In this document: positions 33,125-45,609 of the stretch, in pieces | How positions within the stretch are numbered: position 1 is the stretch's first letter | Layout: the number at the start of each line of letters is the position of its first letter | Assembly: GCA_963921825.1 (NCBI GenBank) | Contig: OY997593.1 | Span: forward strand, 52,994,039-53,058,038 | Length of the DNA: 64,000 bases | Direction: 5' to 3' | Source of the DNA: Erodium maritimum | Taxonomy: Eukaryota; Streptophyta; Magnoliopsida; Geraniales; Geraniaceae | The notes under the pieces: model-generated | What the model was told of the DNA's origin: nothing | Seen by the model: the letters and a program-made list of their open reading frames with translations, nothing else | Database searches by the model: none | Program-made: the position numbers and the translations under genes

Positions 33125-35280
33125 CCCACAACCTCTCCGCTTCTCCCGATCCCATTCGGGAGGCTAGCTACACCACATAACCTCCACCATCATCAAGTAA
33201 CCAATCACAATCACAAACAAAATTCAACAGACAGTAACGACACCAGTCCCAAACTCCACAGGCACTCAAGGCCACCAAGACACCAACAACAAAACACGGG
33301 TTCAACAACCCTACGAGCCCTCATGGCCACCCAAGACACCAACGGTAAAGTACGGGTTCACAACCCCACGGGCACTCACGGCCACCCAAAATACCAATCA
33401 TAATAACACGGGCTCTCATGGCCACCCAAGACTCAACAATAATACACGGGCACTCATGGCCACCCAACTCAACAATAATAACACGGGCTCTCATGGCCAC
33501 CCAAACTCAACAATAATAACACGGGCTCTCATGGCCACCCAACTCAACAATAATAACAAACAACCTCCGGGCATGGTCATATGCCTCCAGTAATTCAATT
33601 ATCGCTACGTTCTTTGTTCCTACGACACTACTAAGTGTCACATGCTTTTCTCTTAAACGCTACAATCCCGTATCATGCTTTTCTAATATTCGATAATCCT
33701 AATTAACCCACGACACCCCGGTGTCACATGCAATTCTACAGTTAACTTTCCCTAGTCAGGGCCGAGATCCGGCTACTTTTCCCTACCTCGAGTAATTCTC
33801 CAAAAGTGCTCAACTAAGCCCCGGCGTGATCCCAGTCACTCGCCTAGCTTCCCTTTGCCTCGGTCCGCAGCACGATCTAAAAGAACACATTTTTTAATGC
33901 ACTTTAAACTTGCAGGAATAAACTGAAATTTGATAAACTTAACGCCCAAACGTAACCCCGACAATGTCGATCACTCCCAAACTTCCCGATTACTCGCCAT
34001 TGTCGATAAAGGACTCGTAAAGGCCCGATTCGCCCGACATGGCGAATCTGCCCGGGTTTTGCAAATGCCCTTCCGGGGCTCCAAAAATTCCCGTTTTCGT
34101 TTCTACAGTCTTAGAATAATTCAAGGTTTCCTAGGCACTCGACGGAATCGAATTCCGACTTCCGAGTCAAGTAATTAACGTTTCAAGTTTCTAAAACCCG
34201 TTTATTACAACTTTTCCAATTTAATTCCCCATTTCGATTCGGTTAAGGATAAATGGTCCGGGGAACGTTCTAGAACACTCGAACACGAAACCCGATCACC
34301 CGAGCACGTGGGCCCCACCCGGCTCACCTTGGCCGTGGGATCTAGGGCTTAATTTGGGGCCCGGCCACCATGGTGGTGGCTGGTCCTAGCTCCGGCCAGC
34401 CACCCCATGGCCAGCCGGCCACAACCCACGGTGGCCGGAGCTCCTCCCGAGCTTCCGGTCACCGGAAAACGTCAAAACTCACCTCCAAACACCTTTAAAA
34501 CGTCTCCAACACTCCCCCAACATCAAAACCACCTTAAACTAATAGTTTTACAAAAACCCTAACTTCCAAAATTAATCAAAACGAGAATCGGTTCGGTGTA
34601 TACTGTAGAGGAGAACGAGGGGAGTGCACTTCCTCTTAGCCTTGAGACGATCCAATGGATGGATGACGTGAATAGTGGCAAACCCTAACCCTAACTCTCT
34701 TCTTCTCCCTTTCTCTCTTCTCCTTCTCTCTCTAACCTCTCTCTTTCTTTTTCTATTTTTTTTTTCTCTTTGATTTCCTCTTGGCCGAACCCCCTATCAA
34801 GCCTCATCTTTATTTTCCCCCCAAAACTAACACCACCACTTGTTGGACAAGAGGCAAGGTCGGTCCCACACCTTTTGGAAAATATCTACTTGATATTTTC
34901 CTATCAGATTCGCGAAAATCGGACGTTTCGGTCCCCGAACGGGCACTTTTTCCAAGAAATTACGAAACTTGAGGGGTACAAGGAAACGGCTCAACTAAGA
35001 TCGTTGCGACGACGGCTACGCTTTTTGGATCCAAAACGGTCCTCGAATGGACCAAAACGTCGCTCGGTTGACTTTTCCAACGAAAAGTCAACATTTCACA
35101 AATTGATCAGAAAGTTGCCCTGAGTCCCCCGGAACTCATTTTGGTCAATAACAGGGTCAACTTAAGACTGGTATGACCCTCGGGGTCAATTTAGGTTAAT
35201 TTAAGTGTCTGTCTTAAAAAATTTAAATTTTCCTGTTTTTCTCAGGTTTGACTGTCGTTAACCGGGAGTGGTTCTTACAA

Positions 35281-35297
35281 TCTACCCCCCTTAAAGG
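35281..35297 (-). other. Polypurine tract of Gypsy-2
   Basis: Minus strand CCTTTAAGGGGGGTAGA directly before TGTAAGAACC, the same tract as in Gypsy-1. Confidence 0.9.
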
Positions 35298-35845
35298 AAT
35301 TTCGTCCACGAAATTTAAAACAGACGTACCTCGGGAAACGAACAAGGCGGGATACTTCGCGCGAACCTCATCCTTGCGCTCCCAAGTCGATTCAGCCCCG
35401 TGATGCCTCCACTGCACCCGTACTAGGCGGATAATCTTGCCTCCCCGCAGAACCTGCTCCCGTGTGTCCATGATCCGAACCGGCTGCTTCTCATAGGAGA
35501 CATCGTCAGCCACCTCGATATCTGTCCACTCAATGACGTGAGAGGGGTCCGCATTATACTGCCGTAACTGGGACACGTGGAAGACGTCATGAACTCTCCC
35601 AAGTTGCGGTGGCAACGCCAGACGAAAAGCCACTGCTCCCACTCTGCTCAAGATCTCAAACGGCCCAATGTACCGCGGAGCCAACTTGTCCCCGTTGCGC
35701 TTGAACCTACCATTCCCTTCCTCGGGCTCACTTTCAGGAACACTTGCTCACCGACTGCGAACTCAAGAGGTCGACGTCGTCTGTCGGCATAACTCTTCTG
35801 CCGACTCTGCGTGGTCCTAAACCGATCGCGTATCAGCGTGACCTT
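35298..35845 (-). pseudogene. Gypsy-2 integrase C-terminus and chromodomain
   Basis: The minus strand reads [16 protein letters not shown], then a 1-base deletion near 35710 relative to Gypsy-3, then [20 protein letters not shown] and [13 protein letters not shown]. The chromodomain tail is [32 protein letters not shown] and AKYPALFV. The natural TGA stop seen in Gypsy-1 is CGA here, so the frame would run through the polypurine tract into the LTR. Confidence 0.9.
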
Positions 35846-36880
35846 CTATGTCGTCTCTCTGACAAGATCTGGCCCCAGCAGACTCCTGTCCCCCACCTCT
35901 GCCCAACACACTGGCGATCGACACGGCCTCCAATACAACGCTTCGAACGGTGCCATCCCGATACTGGCCTGGAAGCTGTTGTTGTAGGCGAACTCGGCCA
36001 ACGGCAGGTGGGTCTCCCATGATCCCCTGAAATCCAGTACACATGCCCGCAGCATGTCTTCCAAGATCTGAATAGTGCGCTCGGACTGACCGTCTGTCTG
36101 GGGATGGTGAGCTGTACTAAGTAGAACTTCGGTCCCCAACGCCTTCTGCTGATTCGACCAAAACCTGGACGTGAAACGGGGATCCCTGTCATACACTATC
36201 GACACCGGAACCCCATGGAGACGCACTATCTCCTGAACGTACAAGCTGCTCAACTTGTCGACCGGATCAGTCATCCTCATAGCCAGGAAATGGGCTGACT
36301 TGGTCAACCGGTCGACTACTACCCACACGGCGTCGTTTCCCATTGGCGATCTCGGTAGTCCACACACGAAGTCCATCGTGATATGCTCCCACTTGCACTG
36401 GGCAATCGGTAGTGGCTGCAACAACCCTGCGGGATGCTGATGTTCGACCTTCACCTGCTGACAGACGAGACATCTCGACACAAACTCTACGACTGCTCTC
36501 CGCATCCCGCGCCACCAGAAGTGCCGCCTGATATCACGGTACATCTTGGTGCCCCCCGGGTGCACTGTAAGACGCGAATGATGTGACTCTCGCAACACGT
36601 CGTCTCTACAGTTAATCGGCACGAACAGCCCCCCGCGGTACCGTAACCCCCAATCAGCACTGTTCTCCCAGCCTACCACCTCGTCACCCATGACAACTCT
36701 CTCTCGGATCTCTGACGTCTCGACGTTGTCCGAATGCGCTTCCAACACTCGAGAAAACACTGAGGGCTGAGCCACTAATGAGCACATGGTCATGTCACCA
36801 GTAACCTCCTCTAGTTCAAGCTTGAACGTGCTCAACTCCCCCATCATGTCCCACTCTCGGACTGATATGCTGGTGAGGCT
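35846..36880 (-). pseudogene. Gypsy-2 integrase core (long open frame)
   Basis: Part of a 399-codon frame (35846-37045) that also holds the end of RNase H. The zinc site is complete: ESHHSRLTVHPGG and CLVCQQVKVEHQ. The core has TMDFVCGLPRSP, YDRDPRFTSRFW and DGQSERTIQILED, so all D,D,E residues are present. It stops at 35846-35848, before the C-terminal domain. This is the best preserved integrase in the window. Confidence 0.92.
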
Positions 36881-37330
36881 CGGAACCGATTTCCTACTCA
36901 AGGCGTCGGCGACCACGTTCGCCTTACCCGGATGGTAGTGTAGCTCGAAGTCGTACTCCTCGAGTAGCTCCATCCACCGCCGCTGGCGCATGTTCAGGTC
37001 TCGCTGGGAAAATATGTACTTGAGGCTCTTGTGATCCGAGAACACCTGAAACCCCTCACCATAAAGATAATATCGCTAGCCCTTTAGCGCGAACTGCATC
37101 AGTACGCAACCCAGTCCCTCTCCGGACGCATCACAGTAGACATCATACCCGATCCCACGCTCTGGCACTACCAACACTGGAGCGGTAGTCAGGCGAGTCT
37201 TCAACTCCGTGAACGCACGCTCACAGTCCTCTGTCCACACAAATCCTACTCCCTTGCGCGTCAACAGGGTCATCGGCGCGGCTAGTCGCGCAAAATCCTG
37301 GACAAACCGCCGATAATAGCCTGCCAACCC
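36881..37330 (-). pseudogene. Gypsy-2 RNase H with an internal in-frame deletion
   Basis: [41 protein letters not shown] is joined directly to QFALKG, followed by a stop at 37073-37075. Gypsy-3 has about 31 more residues here, including HDLELAAVV. The lost part carries conserved acidic residues of RNase H. The C-terminal part [16 protein letters not shown] and [15 protein letters not shown] is intact. Confidence 0.9.
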
Positions 37331-38080
37331 CAGAAAGCTGCGAATCTCGAAGACACTCTTGGGCCGTGCCCATTTCTAGACCGCGTCAATCTTCGACGGA
37401 TCGACCAGTATACCGTCACGGGACACGATGTGACCGAGGAATTTCACCTCAGCGAGCCAGAACTCGCACTTCTCCAGGTTGGCATACAGCTGATGTTCGC
37501 GCAGTAGTTTCAGAACAGTCCTCAGATGTACCTCGTGTGCTGCCTCGCTCTGCGATTAAATCAGGATGTCGTCTACGAACACCACCACAAACTGATCTAA
37601 GTACGGCCGGAAGATACTGTTCATCAGGTCCATAAACGCTGCAGGTGCGTTCGTCAGTCCGAATGGCATCACCAGGAATTCGTAGTGCCCATAGCGCGTC
37701 TGGAATGCAGTCTTTGCGACGTCCCCCTCACAGACTCGCAACTGATAATAACCGGATCGTAGATCGATCTTCGAGAAGCATGTCGACCCTCTCAACTGGT
37801 CGAACAAGTCATCGATCCTCGGCATCGGGTATCGGTTTTTCACCGTAACCCGGTTCAGCTTCCGGTAATTTATACACATCCGTAGCTCTCCACTCTTCTT
37901 CTTCACGAAGAGTGCTGGTGCTCCCCACGGCGATACACTCGGACGGATAAACTCCTTCTGCTGAAGCTCCTCTAGCTGACGCTTCAGCGCAGTCAACTCT
38001 GCCGGCGCAAACCTGTAAGGTGACTTCGATATCGCCGTCGTTCCTGGCACTAGGTCAAACCCGAACTCCACCTCACGAAC
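37331..38080 (-). pseudogene. Gypsy-2 reverse transcriptase
   Basis: Most of it lies in a 300-codon frame (37556-38458): [75 protein letters not shown] and the catalytic [10 protein letters not shown] stop at 37556-37558 follows the catalytic motif, and another lies at 37377-37379 (codon before KWARPKS). The catalytic aspartates are intact. Confidence 0.92.
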
Positions 38081-38560
38081 CGGTGGCAACCCGCTCAACT
38101 CCTCAGGAAAGACCTCGGGGAACTCGCATACCACTCGCGGTAACTCTCGGCTCTGCACATCCGATACTTCCTCCTCTGCGGACAACGCCGACAGGAGAAC
38201 CCCGCTCTTACTACCCAGCACACACTTCACCGTCGTGTTTCCTGCCGTCACTGTCACTCGTCGCCTGTAGCAATCGATGTTGGCTCGGTACCTCTCCAGC
38301 CAATCCATTCCCAAGATCACATCAAAGGTCGTCATTCCCAATACAAGAAGATCACCAGGGCAAGGACAGTCTGCGACTCTAATCTCGCAGGCACGACAGA
38401 CTCTAGTCAAAGATACTCCACCCCCAACTGGGGTGTCCAGGCACAGGGGTGGACTCAACGGCTCTAAACTCAGTCACAGCCCCTCAGCACAACTCAATGA
38501 AATAAATGAATGCGACGCCCCGGTATCAAATAAGAACAATGCCCATAAATGATACAATAA
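38081..38560 (-). pseudogene. Gypsy-2 aspartic protease
   Basis: [17 protein letters not shown] holds the catalytic aspartate. A TGA at about 38472-38474 (GGG in Gypsy-3) interrupts AEGL-LSLEPL. After it come [23 protein letters not shown] and [15 protein letters not shown]. The fold is complete apart from the stop. Confidence 0.9.
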
Positions 38561-40039
38561 GCACGTACCCTGGATGGTCTCACGGTGCGTAGTAGATCCT
38601 GGGGCTCGGGAGTCGGTAACTTCATACACTCTCCCCTGCAAGGCCTGCTGCCTCTGACTCGGTGCACTGGCTGCTGAATACCCGTGACTCTGCTGCTGTC
38701 TCGGAATCGGTGCGCTCGTAGAAGGCTGTGACAACCTCGACTGCTGACTCTGACGAGGACGACCCCTGGGTGAGTGTACTGTACGCGACTGTTGTGGTCG
38801 CTGCGCTGACGTTTCCCTCGACGGCTCACGGCACCATGCAATGGTGTGTCCAACCCGGCCGCATCGGAAACAGCCGGTCTTGTCGGCTCTCGACTCCGTG
38901 CCCTGGCCCGTCCTGCTGGTTGCTGGTAGCGTCGCGGGCCCTCCTCCCATCGGACACTCGCGACGGAAGTGGCCTCGTAGCCCGCAGGTAAAGCACGTCG
39001 GCGCCCTCTCTGACGCGCCTGGCCCAACTGATGCCACTGACCCCCGCTGTCTCACTCTACCCTGATGAGTCGGTGGTCGGAAGAACCCTGTGGTCCTCTG
39101 CCTCCTCGGGTCTCGTGACTCGGACGGCCCTGTAAAGCTGGTCGGCCGCTGTCGAACCTCGTGGGTCCTGGCCGCATCCCGGATACCCTGCTCCACCGTC
39201 GCTGCGGTGTCCACGAGATATGTATACTTCCGCAACCTCAAGGTGAAAACCTGGTTCCGAATCACCGGCCTCAGTCCTCCCTGGAACCGTAGGCAACAGT
39301 TCTGCTCGGTTATCACCATCTCCGGCGTGAATCGGGTCAAGGCCGTGAATCTGGCCTCGTATTCTGCCACCGTCATCCCCTCCTGCTCCAGGTCCAGAAA
39401 CTGTCGATGTCGCTCCAACCGAGCCGACTCGGGAAAGTACTGTTCCAGAAAAACCGTCTGGAAGATGCTGTAGTCGTATCCGACCATGTCCTTCACACGC
39501 CCCCACCAGTGGTAGGCGTTGTCTCTCAGCTGATGGGCCGTGAAGGAAACTCTACGACGGCCATCCTCGATACCTTATGTATCCAGGTGTCGCGTGACCT
39601 GCTCTAGCCACCTCTCGGCTAGGTCGGGGTTCGGCTCCCCGACAAATGTAGGTATCCCGAGCTTCAGGAAGTCTAGTAGTGCATGGGATGTGTGGTCCTC
39701 TGCCGGAACGGGTCTCACCGGGACGGCTGCTGCCTCCGGAGCTGGCGAAGCCGACTCTCGACTAGCGATGACCGCCACCAAACTCTGGACTGTCCTGGTC
39801 AGCTCGTCCAGGGCAATCATAACGGGAGTGTCCGCGACCGGCGGAACACTGGGTGTGCCTGTAGACGGTCCTGCGTCGCTTCTCCTATCTTCTCCGACAG
39901 GAGTGCCCTGCGCCTCCGCGTACTCGGCGGGCTCAACGGTTGGCACCCGTCCCGGTGTCCCCGCTGACCGTCCTCACCTGCCTCGCGCGGGCGCTCGTCC
40001 CCGTGCCACTACTGCTCTCCCTCGTCTTCCACGAGCCAT
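38561..40039 (-). pseudogene. Gypsy-2 gag with two zinc knuckles, two stops
   Basis: ATG at 40039 begins MARGRRGRAV, with TGA at codon 22 (39974-39976). It continues in frame with VEPAEYAEAQGTPVGED and LLDFLKLGIPTFVGEPNPD. A second stop (TAA, about 39572-39574) interrupts RHLDT-GIEDG. Then HWWGRVKDMVGYDYSIF and a CCHC zinc knuckle CFTCGLRGHFRREC, plus a second CFRCGRVGHTIAWC, lead into a Q/S/R-rich linker. This is a Retrotrans_gag-type capsid plus nucleocapsid, fused to protease without a break, as usual in Tekay. Confidence 0.92.
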
Positions 40040-41432
40040 AAGTAGGTATCCTCTGCACGGATACACGCAAACGTTTAGTTTGCGAATTTATATAACGACG
40101 ACAAGCTCAAGAGACTAGCGTTCACACGGTCTATGTTTACTCCAGCGTGCTTATCACTAACACGTCACACCGTTCAGGCTATTAATACTTTAAATACTAG
40201 TATTAGTCAAAGAAACCTCAAATAGACCGCACCATCGTGCGCCAACACACGCGACGACAAACCTAACCGCACAACAAAACAACAACAACCAAAAATTTTA
40301 AAGCGGCTCACTGGACCAGGCCGGCACACGACCCGGGCCGTGCCACCTTCCGGGCTGGTAACCAAATCGGGTCGTGCCCCATACCGGGCCGGCACCTAGG
40401 CCGTGCCATGCCCCCTACCGGACCGGCACCCAGGCCGGGCCGTGCCCCTTACCGGGCCGGCACCCAACCCGTGCCGTGTCCCATACCGGGCCGGCAACCA
40501 ACCCGCCCCGTTCTTCCTACCGGGCCGGCACCCAAACCGTCCCGTTCTTCCTACCCGGCCGGCACCCAAACCATGCCGTGCAACCTACCGGGCCGGCACA
40601 TACGCCGTGCCGTGTCGCCTACCGGGCCTGCACCAAGGCTGTGCCGTGCCACCTACCGGGCCGGCACCTACGTCGTGCCATGTCGCCTACCAGGACGGCA
40701 CCAAGGTTGTGCCATGCCACATACCGGGCCGGCACCCAGTCCATACCATTTTACCTTCCGGGTCAAACCAGGGACCCCAGTCTCGTAGCGGTGATGATTT
40801 CACACTACGTACCCCCGCTATGTTTAACCTAGGGCACTCGTAACTTTCCCTGCTAATAGCGACCCGTTCATTAGTACGTCGCAGACATTCGACCACTAAA
40901 CATATAACACACGTACGACAACTCAAGACCGACCTCAATCATAAGCCAACACGGTCAAGCAACAACACAACGACACTCGCCCACCGGGCCAACCAGCATC
41001 AAAGTACGCCTCCAGGGCCAATCAAATCAACACACGCCCACAGGGCCAAACAAGCCCAAAATACGCCCACAGGGCCAACCAATTTTTAAAACTTTTTCCA
41101 CTCCATTAAAAGTCTCATTTCTTGACATCAAGTAGTTACACCCCGGTCCAGGCGTCCCCGAACTGCATTGTAGCCACTTGACATCAACACCATCACGCTC
41201 GACTACAGGAGCGCTCCTGAGTCGAGTCGCGACAGTTTAAAAAACATTTCACGCAGCAACACACAAACATTGTGCCAGTAACTCCGTACTGCGCAAGCAC
41301 ATAACAAAAACAGGACTCAAGTCCTGACGGGTCTACACACGAGTTCCGACTTGCGTACCCAACGCACGACGGGACTTTATTGACTCGACTCTCCCACCTA
41401 ATTGACGTGCAGTCCGAGGTGTGAAACCTCGA
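40040..41432 (-). other. Gypsy-2 leader with GC-rich tandem array
   Basis: No gene. From 40310 to 40765 lie about a dozen ~36-bp units containing ACCGGGCCGGCACC; all three plus-strand frames stay open across the array because of its composition. A second, weaker array of GCCCACAGGGCCAA units lies at 40975-41085. Both have counterparts in Gypsy-3. Confidence 0.88.
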
Positions 41433-41444
41433 GCTCTGATACCA
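41433..41444 (-). other. Primer-binding site of Gypsy-2 (tRNA-iMet)
   Basis: Minus strand TGGTATCAGAGC, three bases from the LTR. Confidence 0.93.
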
Positions 41445-41447
41445 AGT

Positions 41448-44305
41448 TGTCACGCCCCAATTTCAGTAAACCGAACTCGGGACGCGAACGTTTTATTACA
41501 ATAAACCATTTGAAACCATATTTATAATTCACCTTAAAATCGCCATTTGTTCAACAAAATAATATATACATCTCAAAAACAAGCCCCAGCAAGTGGACAA
41601 AAACGTGGTACACGTCACTAGACTCAAAATAACCCAAAAACCCGCTTCTAGCTCTTCAAGCTTCAGAAGCTCACCTAGTCCAGCCTGCGAACGGTACCTG
41701 TAGGAAAAGCAGCTAGGGGTGAGCGTTCGCTCACCACCACAGATAACAGACTGACTACGGCATACTTAGCAGACAAAGTCGGTGACACCAACAACGACTC
41801 AAATGACACACACACGACCAAATACTTTCCTCAACCGACTCAACACTCGGACACGTGATGTAGACCCCACGCAACAATTGACAACCTCTTCCAAAGACAC
41901 GACAGACAACCACGCAACACCCAAGATCACAAACGATCGCACACCAAACAAGATCACAAAGGATCGCATACCAGCTGCTCATTAACCAACTCTGTCTCTC
42001 GCCCTTTACCGATCCCAGTCAGGTCAGGCGGTCGACCTGTCGCGCAACTTCTCCCGATCCCAGTCGGGAGGCTAACCCACAACCTCTCCGCTTCACCCGA
42101 TCCCAGTCGGGTGGTTAGCCACACTCGCGCGTCCTTTCCCCGATCCCAGTCGGGGAGCTAGCCCACAACCTCTCCGCTTCTCCTGATCCCAGTGGGGAGG
42201 CTAGCTACACCACATAACCTCCACCATCATCAAGTAACCAATCACAATCACAAACAAAGTTCAACAGACAGTAACGACACCAGTCCCAAAATCCACAGGC
42301 ACTCAAGGCCACCAAGACACCAACAATAAAACACAGGTTCAACAACCCTACGGGCCCTCATGGCCACCAGAAAGCAACGGTAAAGTACGGGTTCACAACC
42401 CCACGGGCACTCACGGCCACCCAAAATACCAATCATAATAACACGGGCTCTCATGGCCACCCAAGACTCAACAATAATACACGGGCTCTCATGGCCACCC
42501 AACTCAACAATAATAACACGGGCTCTCATGGCCACTCAAACTCAACAATAATAACACGGGCTCTCATGGCCACCCAACTCAACAATAATAACAAACAACC
42601 TCCGAGCATGGTCATATGCCTCTAGTAAATTCTAATCTCGCTAAGTTCACTGCTCCTACGACACTACTAAGTGTCACATGCTTTTCTAATAATTGCTACG
42701 TTCCCGTATCATGCCTTTCTAATATTTGATAACCTAATTAACCCACGACACCCCGGTGTCACATGCAATTCTACAGTTAACTTTCCCTAGTCAGGGCCGA
42801 GATCCGGCTACTTTTCCCTACCTCGAGTAATTCTCCAAAAGTGCTCAACTAAGCCCCGGCGTGATCCCAATCACTCGCCTAGCTTCCCTTTGCCTCGGTC
42901 CGCAGCACGATCTAAAAAAACACAGTTTTTAATGCACTTTAAACTTGCAGGAATAAACTGAAATTTGATCAACCTAACGCCCAAACGTAACCCCGACAAT
43001 GTCGATCACTCCCAAACTTCCCGATTACTCGACATTGTCGATAAAGGACTCGTAAAGGCCCGATTCGCCCGACATGGCGAATCTGCCCGGGTTTTGCAAA
43101 TGCCCTTCCGGGGCTCCAAAAATTCCCGTTTTCGTTTCTACGGTCTTAGAATAATTCAAGGTTTCCTAGGCACTCGACGGAATCGAATTCTGACTTCCGA
43201 GTCAAGTTATTAACGTTTCAAGTTTCTAAAACCCGTTAATTACAACTTTTCCAATTTAATTCCCAATTTCGATTCGGTTAAGGATAAATGGTCCGGGGAA
43301 CGTTCTAGAACACCCGAACACGAAACCCGATCACTTGAGCACGTGGGCCCCACCCGGATCACCTTGGCCGTGGTCCCTAGGGCTCAATTTGGGGCCTGGC
43401 CACCGTGGTGGTGGCTAGTCCTAGCTCCGGCCAGCCACCCCATGGCCGGCCGGCCACCACCCACGGTGGCCGGAGCTCCTCCCGAGCTTCCGATCACCGG
43501 AAAACGTCAAAACTCACCTCCAAAACGTCTCCAACACTCCCCCAACATCAAAACCACCTCAAACTAATAGTTTTACAAAAACCCTAACTCCCAAAATTAA
43601 TCAAAACCAGAATCGGTTCGGTGTATACTGTAGAGGAGAACGAGGGGAGTGCACTTCCTCCTAGCCTTGAGACGATCCAATGGATGGATGACGTGAATAG
43701 TGGTAAACCCTAACCCTAACTCTCTTCTTCTCCCTTTCTCTCTTCTCCTTCTCTCTCTAACCTCTCTCTTTCTTTTTCTATTTTTTTTTTCTCTTTGATT
43801 TCCTCTTGGCCGAACCCCCTATCAAGCCTCATCTTTATTTTCCCCCCAAAACTAACACCACCACTTGTTGGACAAGTGGCAAGGTGGGTCCCACACCTTT
43901 TGGAAAATATCTACTTGATATTTTCCAATCAGATTCGAGAAAATCGGACGTTTCGGGCCCCGAACGGGCACTTTTTCCAAGAAATTACGAAACTTGGTGG
44001 GCTACAAGAAAACGGCTCAACTAAGACCGCTGCGACGATGGCTAAGCTTTTTGGATCCAAAACGGTCCTCGAATGGACCAAAACGTCGCTCGGTTGACTT
44101 TTCCAGCGAAAAGTCAACATTTCCCAAATTGATCAGAAAGTTGCTCTGAGTCCCCCGGAACTCATTTTGGTCGATAACGGGTTTAACTTAAGTCCGGTGT
44201 GACCCTCGGGGTCAATTTAGGTTAATTTAAGTGTCTGTCTTAAAAATTTTAAATTTTCCTGTTTTTCGCAGGTTTGACTGTCGTTAACCGGGAGTGGTTC
44301 TTACA
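41448..44305 (-). repeat. Gypsy-2 5' LTR
   Basis: 2,858 bp, TGTCACGCCCC to GGTTCTTACA on the plus strand. It repeats 23973-24664 plus 33125-35279. It contains the TGAGCGTTCGCTCA hairpin near 41718, the CACGGGC/GGCCACC array at 42285-42600, a CT-rich tract with AACCCTAACCCTAA near 43710, and the GGAAAATATC palindrome near 43903. Confidence 0.95.
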
Positions 44306-44690
44306 AGGTTAGTGGGAGCAAGATTTTCTTCCTGATATTATACGTAGGTGATATCTTGCTTACTAGTAACGATAGGAATATGGTTTTTAGGTGAAACAAT
44401 CTCTATCCAAGAACTTTCATATAAAGATTTAGGCGATACATCTTACGTCATTGGGATAAAGATACATCGCGATAGAGTAGTCGGTACTCTGGGTATGTCT
44501 CAAGAGACATACATCAACAAAGTTTTGGAAATAAATCGGATGAAAGATTGTTCACCCAATATGGCTCCTATTGTGAAATGCAATAAATTCAGCTTAAACC
44601 AATGTTCGAAAAATGACATGGAACTGGAACAAATTATTAACATTCCCTATGCTTCAGCTATTGGAAGCTTAATGTATGCACATGTCTGAA
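44306..44690 (+). pseudogene. Copia-3 reverse transcriptase, C-terminal part (YVGD)
   Basis: Directly after Gypsy-2 the frame continues SGSKIFFLILYVGDILLTSND, so the catalytic YVDD has become YVGD. After a frameshift near 44390 come YKDLGDTSYVIGIKIHRDR, LGMSQETYINKVL and MAPIVKCNKFSLNQC, then IPYASAIGSLMYAHV ending at a stop at 44687-44689. Confidence 0.93.
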
Positions 44691-45270
44691 CTAGTTCAAT
44701 ATTGCATTCATTGTGGGTATGTTGGGAGATATCAAAGTAATCCAGACATTAAGCACTGGAAAGCTGCAAAGAAGGTATTGTGTTACCTTAAAGGGGGCTC
44801 GAGATTACATGCTAGATATAGACGAACGAAAAATCTGGAAGTGATCAGTTATTCTGATTCCGACTTTGATGGCTGTGTTGATTCACAGAAATCAACTTCT
44901 GGATACATTTTTATGTTGGCCAGTGGAGTAGGGTCGTGGAGAAGTGGCAAACAGTCCTTGACTGCTACTTCTACAATGGAAGCCGAGTTCGTGTCTTGTT
45001 TCGAGACTACTTCTCACGGTGTATGACTTAAGAGTTTCATTTTCAAGCTTAGAATCATGGATTCTATTAGTAGGCCCCTAAAGCTATATTGCAATTATTC
45101 AGTTGTTGTGTTCATGGCTAAGAATCACAAAAGTGGAAGTTGAAACGAGCATATCGACATAAAGTATTTGTCCTTAAGAGAACACGTAAAAGACAAAACG
45201 GTTATCGTTAAGCATATCAGTGTTGGCTTAATGATAGCGGATCCTCAGACAAATGGCTAGCCACCAGGAA
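44691..45270 (+). pseudogene. Copia-3 RNase H
   Basis: After a frameshift: GRYQSNPDIKHWKAAKKVL, VISYSDSDFDGCVDSQKST, GYIFMLASG and TATSTMEAEFVSCFE, then a stop at 45024-45026 and the decayed tail KHISVGLMIADPQTNG. These are the ordered blocks of Copia RNase H. The sequence 45271-45598 is untranslated 3' region without a gene. Confidence 0.9.
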
Positions 45271-45598
45271 AAATTAGAGGATCATGTTAAGAGTATGGGA
45301 CTTGGTTTCCAGATGTAAACTCTTCGTTGTTGGAATGATATTTGTCTTTTGAAACTCTTGTTGCAAAGATGATTTTTATTTATAAATGTGTACACATTCG
45401 GTATACGATTAAGTTGGTTAATCATGAAATCATCGATTAAGTTTGGACCAAGAATGAACATTGGGTTCATTCATAAAGTATGATAAATATATGCATTGTA
45501 ATACATGGGAGCTACTACTCGTTTCTATTATAGGACATACCGCCATGATTCATGCGTTTGGTTTCTTATTATTGGGAATTTTGACATTAATATTGATC

Positions 45599-45609
45599 AA
45601 GTGGGAGAA
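45599..45609 (+). other. Polypurine tract of Copia-3
   Basis: AAGTGGGAGAA immediately before the 3' LTR. Confidence 0.88.

Larger units (their letters stand above)
23973..35279 (-). repeat. Gypsy-2 3' LTR, split by Copia-2
   Basis: The LTR runs 23973-24664 and resumes at 33125 (with the duplicated CCCAC) to 35279, about 2.84 kb net. It matches the 5' LTR at 41448-44305. The part 33270-33560 is a tandem array of ~36-60-bp units containing CACGGGC-CTCA-GGCCACC. On the minus strand the acceptor-like CTACAG and hairpin lie at 24225-24260 and the GA-rich tract at 34690-34780. Confidence 0.93.
23973..44305 (-). mobile_element. Gypsy-2: Tekay/Del-type element in Copia-3 (TSD AGGTT)
   Basis: Termini TGTCACGCCCC and GGTTCTTACA are the reverse complement of the Gypsy LTR ends. 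AGGTT is duplicated at 23968-23972 and 44306-44310. Read on the minus strand it has a 5' LTR (41448-44305), primer-binding site, leader, gag-pol with chromodomain, polypurine tract and a 3' LTR split by Copia-2. Net length is about 11.9 kb. The LTRs differ by several substitutions and a ~26-bp duplication near 41950, so it is older than Gypsy-3 and Copia-2. Confidence 0.96.

Noticed and set aside
40374-40843. Three overlapping plus-strand open frames giving GPAP/PGRHP-rich peptides
   Set aside because: They exist in all three frames only because the underlying 36-bp GC-rich array lacks stops; the region is the antisense of a retrotransposon leader.
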